Positions 6,672 through 9,281 of a stretch of 9,281 nucleotides of DNA are shown one piece after another. The notes beneath the pieces were generated by a model, which ran no database searches, was not told the origin of the DNA, and was given only the letters and a program-made list of their open reading frames with translations. Origin of the DNA: Victivallaceae bacterium (GTDB lineage: Bacteria; Verrucomicrobiota; Lentisphaeria; Victivallales; Victivallaceae). Position numbers and translations under genes: made by a program. Location of the stretch: NCBI GenBank assembly GCA_028717165.1, contig JAQUOK010000076.1:1-9281 (forward strand), in the 5' to 3' direction. Numbering within the stretch: the stretch's first letter is position 1; each line of letters opens with the position of its first letter.

Positions 6672-7925
6672 TCAAAACTTGTATTCCTGCTTCTCCCAAT
6701 GAATTCTTGCCAAAAGCAAATCACCGATGTATTGAATATAATTATAAGATTGTTTGTCGACCCGGAATCTTTCCCTGTCCGGAGAAACAGGGAATGTCCC
6801 CTGAAGCCATTCGCCGGTTAATATCCAGGACTCGTCCGGACTTACTTCAGCGGTGCAGAAATTACCCATTCTGGCACCTTTTTCCGGGAAAACGATCCGT
6901 TCCGCAGCCCGGCGAACCTGAAGCGTATCCGGATTAACTTCCGCCATGAATAATGGAGCCCTGTCCCGAAAAACACCATTGCTTAATTCGTTTTTCCGGG
7001 TATAAACCAGATAAAGCGTATTGTTATGTTTAAGCCAGTGCTGCTGGGTACAGTAACTGCCTAACTCAGAGCCGTCGTCAAAACGCCAGGCTTTCAATTC
7101 GTTGAAGTTCAGACCATCGGAACTACTGCTGACGTACCCCCGCAAACTACCGCGAATTGTCATAAAATATCTACCCTGAAAATATATCATGGAGGGCTCG
7201 TGAAGTCCTCCACCTTCCTCAAGTTCATGGATAGTTCCATGTTCTATATACTTTAATTCGGAGCCATCAAAAGAACAGCGAATAACGGTTACCTGCGAAT
7301 AGCTGTTACCGTTTTCCTGACAAATCGACGGAATTAATATTGTTCCATTATCGCATTCATGCATTTGACTGCAGCCCTGAGGTCTGATATTTTTTATTTT
7401 ACTGACCGTTTCGGGAAATTTTACTTTCTTCCAAGGCTGAAAATCCTTTTTTTGAGCATTCCAGACAGTGTATGCCATAACCCTTTTCAGCTTGGGATCA
7501 TTATGTACATATTGTTCAGCCTTGAGGCCAGAACTATCTCCACCATCCCTTAAAAAAATTGTCAGCCCAATACCCAGCAAGGTCCCGGTGCGCCTATGAT
7601 AAAAGAGGCCCAATCCTCCTCCTGACCATCCGAAAGCTTCAAAGAGATTATCGTTTAAAGGGACTTTAAACAAATTCTGGCTTTCCATAGGAGGAGACCA
7701 GGTTTTACCCAAGTCCGGTGACAGCAGGAAATGTCCGGGACCAACATCATTGGCCGTTAATTGCGTAACAAATAAAACCAGTTCCGGATATTCTTCTCCA
7801 TTTCCGGGCGGAACTGCCCCAAGGATCGGCGCAAACCATGCCTGATTATTTCTGCGTCCATGGAGAATAATTTCATTTTCAATACTTACAATTTTATTTC
7901 CGCTGTTTTGGTAATTATTTTTCAT
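6672..7925 (-). CDS. Sialidase/BNR-superfamily beta-propeller protein, cytoplasmic
   Basis: This 417-residue protein has the length and pattern of a single-domain sialidase-superfamily propeller. A canonical Asp box, SPDLGKTW (69-76), fits S-x-D-x-G-x-T-W. A degenerate one, SSDGLNF (268-274), follows. LHEPSMIYFQGRYFMTIRG (241-259) and RAPLFMAEVNPDT (322-334) match the strand patterns of exo-sialidase-like families. No signal peptide is visible, unlike the two hydrolases downstream. The N-terminal F/Y-R-I-P motif of classical GH33 sialidases is missing, so sialic acid cleavage should not be assumed. Other propeller glycosidases or a non-catalytic sugar-binding role are possible. The start is supported by AGGA ten bases upstream. 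It follows the regulator by 37 bases and is probably co-transcribed with it. Confidence 0.5.
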   Translation of the reverse strand: MKNNYQNSGNKIVSIENEIILHGRRNNQAWFAPILGAVPPGNGEEYPELVLFVTQLTANDVGPGHFLLSPDLGKTWSPPMESQNLFKVPLNDNLFEAFGWSGGGLGLFYHRRTGTLLGIGLTIFLRDGGDSSGLKAEQYVHNDPKLKRVMAYTVWNAQKKDFQPWKKVKFPETVSKIKNIRPQGCSQMHECDNGTILIPSICQENGNSYSQVTVIRCSFDGSELKYIEHGTIHELEEGGGLHEPSMIYFQGRYFMTIRGSLRGYVSSSSDGLNFNELKAWRFDDGSELGSYCTQQHWLKHNNTLYLVYTRKNELSNGVFRDRAPLFMAEVNPDTLQVRRAAERIVFPEKGARMGNFCTAEVSPDESWILTGEWLQGTFPVSPDRERFRVDKQSYNYIQYIGDLLLARIHWEKQEYKF

Positions 7926-7948
7926 AAAGTTATTATCCTGAAATTTTA

Positions 7949-7964
7949 AAGATCGATCGTTCTT
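7949..7964. promoter_or_regulatory. Imperfect 16-base palindrome at the regulator/sialidase junction
   Basis: AAGATCGATCGTTCTT pairs at seven of eight positions around a CGATCG core. It overlaps the regulator stop codon and sits just upstream of the ribosome binding site of the next gene. It could be an operator or chance. The evidence is symmetry alone. Confidence 0.5.
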
Positions 7965-9048
7965 AATATTTCCATCTTATATCGGTTTTGAATTCTATAT
8001 TCAGAGGAGCGGAAATTTCAGTTGTAAGCAGCTTCACAATAGCTTCACCGGCTTTCAAACCCATTTTATAAGGGGTAATCGGGGCGCAGGAAATATTAAT
8101 GCCGTTCGAGACCAAGTCATCAACATAACTCAAGGATAAAAGTGCACAGTCTTCCGGAATGTTTATTCCCTGCCGCAGAAAAAAACTAACCACGTAATCA
8201 ATTACCGATCTGTGGAGAGCGCCGATTACCAATGCCGTATGCGACTTGCAAAAAGCAGAAAACTTATCTTCGGACGGTTTTTTAAAATACGAATTATTAC
8301 CTTTTTGGAATTTGAAAAATTCTTCAGAATAATCTATTCCCGCTTCCTGCATTGCTTTTGCGTAACCTCTGTGGACTTTCTCAGCCACCCACAGTTTGCG
8401 GTCGATTTCAATAAGACCGACTTTGTCGTATCCTTTGTCAATAAGGAATCTGGTCATATCATATATATTTTTTTCGCTGTCGCGCTCCAGATAGTTAAGA
8501 TTGTTGTTTTCGCAGGGACGGTCAAGAAGCAGATATGGGATCTGCAGTTTTGTGAAATTATCAACGACCGGTAATATATGGGCATACATCCCGGTGCATA
8601 TAAAAGCGTCGCAATGTGCTTCCCTTACCTCGTTTATTGATTCAAGGTTTGCAGAACGCAGGAGCTTTATATTCAGGTTGTGCTTTGCCAGAATCTGTTC
8701 GATCCCTTCGAGCATGGAGAAAAAATATGGGGAATTGAGCCTGCTTACCACCCCGGTCACGGCAAAACATATGCCAACCGTTTTATATTGTACCAGATTC
8801 TTTTTTCTGCCCCAGAATGCCCCCAGGCCCGGTACCGAATATATAATCCTGTCTTTTTTAAGTTCTTGAAAAACTTTGCCGATGGTAACTTTTGAGGTAT
8901 TGAATTTTCTTACCAGTTCACGGCTTGAAGGACACGGCGTATTTTCTGGAATATTTCCATTATAATATTCCTTCAGAACTTCATCTTTAATCTGCATGTG
9001 AAGCAGTCGATGATTCTTTCTTGAAACTAGTTGTATTTCTTTTTTCAT
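7963..9048 (-). CDS. GntR-HTH / LacI-type sensor transcriptional regulator (AraR-like architecture)
   Basis: The protein has 361 residues from the ATG at 9048. A winged helix-turn-helix of GntR type spans about 14-80: SSRELVRKFNTSKVTIGKVF holds the recognition helix and IIYSVPGLGAFWG the wing. Residues about 89-358 are a periplasmic-binding-protein-like effector domain of LacI/GalR type, including NSPYFFSMLEGIEQIL, FLIDKGYDKVGLIE, RGYAKAMQEAGID and PYKMGLKAGEAIVKLL. This combination is that of Bacillus AraR, which senses a sugar. The ligand here is unknown. A longer reading from 9123 is unlikely because it would begin upstream of the perfect promoter. The chosen start has AGGTAGG just before it and a leader of about 25 bases. 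As first gene of the co-directional set, it probably controls the downstream genes and possibly itself. Confidence 0.5.
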   Translation of the reverse strand: MKKEIQLVSRKNHRLLHMQIKDEVLKEYYNGNIPENTPCPSSRELVRKFNTSKVTIGKVFQELKKDRIIYSVPGLGAFWGRKKNLVQYKTVGICFAVTGVVSRLNSPYFFSMLEGIEQILAKHNLNIKLLRSANLESINEVREAHCDAFICTGMYAHILPVVDNFTKLQIPYLLLDRPCENNNLNYLERDSEKNIYDMTRFLIDKGYDKVGLIEIDRKLWVAEKVHRGYAKAMQEAGIDYSEEFFKFQKGNNSYFKKPSEDKFSAFCKSHTALVIGALHRSVIDYVVSFFLRQGINIPEDCALLSLSYVDDLVSNGINISCAPITPYKMGLKAGEAIVKLLTTEISAPLNIEFKTDIRWKY

Positions 9049-9079
9049 ATAGTGACCTACCTGCCCTACTTTGTAATAG

Positions 9080-9108
9080 ATTATATACCCCTTCCGTGCA
9101 TTTGTCAA
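9080..9108 (-). promoter_or_regulatory. Consensus sigma70 promoter TTGACA-N17-TATAAT
   Basis: On the minus strand, TTGACA (9108-9103) and TATAAT (9085-9080) are both perfect and separated by exactly 17 bases. Transcription would start near 9073, about 25 bases before the regulator ATG at 9048. An AT-rich stretch upstream (about 9109-9130) could act as an UP element. Such a strong promoter in front of a regulator suggests it is normally repressed, perhaps by its own product. Confidence 0.5.
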
Positions 9109-9123
9109 TAGTATTCTTCTCAA

Positions 9124-9281
9124 AAATTAAGATTTTTCCTGACTTGACGTAATCGGTCAGTAACCACGCCTCAATTCTTGCGGCCTCAAAACGAGGCGAA
9201 ACTGGTGGCGTTCGCTTGCGTGCATTCAAGGTTTTTGCATAAAATATGAGCTAATGAGCCTGTTTTATAGGCGGAAGATGT
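9124..9281. other. Non-coding stretch at right edge with small inverted repeats
   Basis: I see no gene here. Present are AAAAAT-TAAG-ATTTTT (9122-9137), GCCTC-AAAAC-GAGGC (9184-9198), an alternative outer pairing CGCCTC (9167-9172) with GAGGCG (9193-9198), the direct repeat ATGAGC-TA-ATGAGC (9246-9259), and GCCT/AGGC arms (9258-9272). None is strong alone. The GC-rich 9160-9220 part differs in composition from its AT-rich surroundings and may be a fragment of a dispersed repeat or the tail of a neighbouring transcript. Confidence 0.5.

Noticed and set aside
8212..8869. Two plus-strand open frames of about 120 codons opposite the regulator
   Set aside because: Both lie inside the sensor domain of the regulator on the other strand, have no clear ribosome binding site and encode low-complexity Phe-rich products.
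9122..9137. AAAAAT-TAAG-ATTTTT as a terminator
   Set aside because: The stem is only A-T pairs and lies directly upstream of the -35 box. It is better explained as AT-rich UP-element-like sequence.
8987..9229. Minus-strand 80-codon frame starting MNARKRTPP across the promoter
   Set aside because: It spans the consensus promoter and runs into the regulator N-terminus in another frame. No ribosome binding site or domain is visible. Its upstream part may be translated repeat-like DNA.
1..9281. CRISPR array, transposase, tRNA or defence system
   Set aside because: No regular repeat-spacer pattern, no transposase or nuclease motifs and no tRNA-like cloverleaf were seen. All long reading frames are explained by the glycan locus.

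Overview
The window looks like an accessory glycan-degradation locus from a Lentisphaerota- or Kiritimatiellota-type bacterium (PVC superphylum). This is an inference from protein style only. The clues are a prepilin-type protein with the FTLIELLVVIAIIAILA opening and a C-terminal H-X9-DG motif, placed among secreted glycoside hydrolases, a DUF4838 protein, a sialidase-like propeller and a GntR/LacI hybrid regulator. Moderate G+C and AT-rich intergenic stretches fit, but the species cannot be named from this window.

All five genes lie on the minus strand, so they read right to left. First comes a 158-base non-coding stretch (9124-9281) with small inverted repeats. Next is a perfect consensus sigma70 promoter (9108-9080) that drives a GntR-HTH/LacI-type sensor regulator (9048-7963). 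After 37 bases follows a cytoplasmic-looking sialidase/BNR-superfamily protein (7925-6672). A 151-base gap (6521-6671) holds overlapping hairpins and a tiny ORF. Then comes a prepilin-like protein (6520-5858). A 238-base gap (5620-5857) holds an 11-bp inverted repeat and a second hairpin. A secreted DUF4838 protein (5619-3559) then overlaps by four bases (ATGA) a very large secreted GH2-family enzyme (3562 to beyond the left edge, at least 1187 residues).

The likely joint role is sensing and breakdown of an external polysaccharide or glycoconjugate. The regulator would sense a sugar. The DUF4838 and GH2 proteins carry export signals and their translation is probably coupled. The sialidase-like protein would act on small products in the cytoplasm, or it is not a hydrolase. 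The prepilin-like protein is the type found repeatedly beside such loci in this phylum, and its function there is unknown. No substrate can be named.

No defence system, CRISPR array, tRNA, rRNA or transposase gene was seen. The most interesting items are the unassigned prepilin-hydrolase partnership, the competing hairpins ahead of the prepilin gene, the repeat element ahead of the DUF4838 gene, and an altered residue beside the predicted GH2 acid/base.
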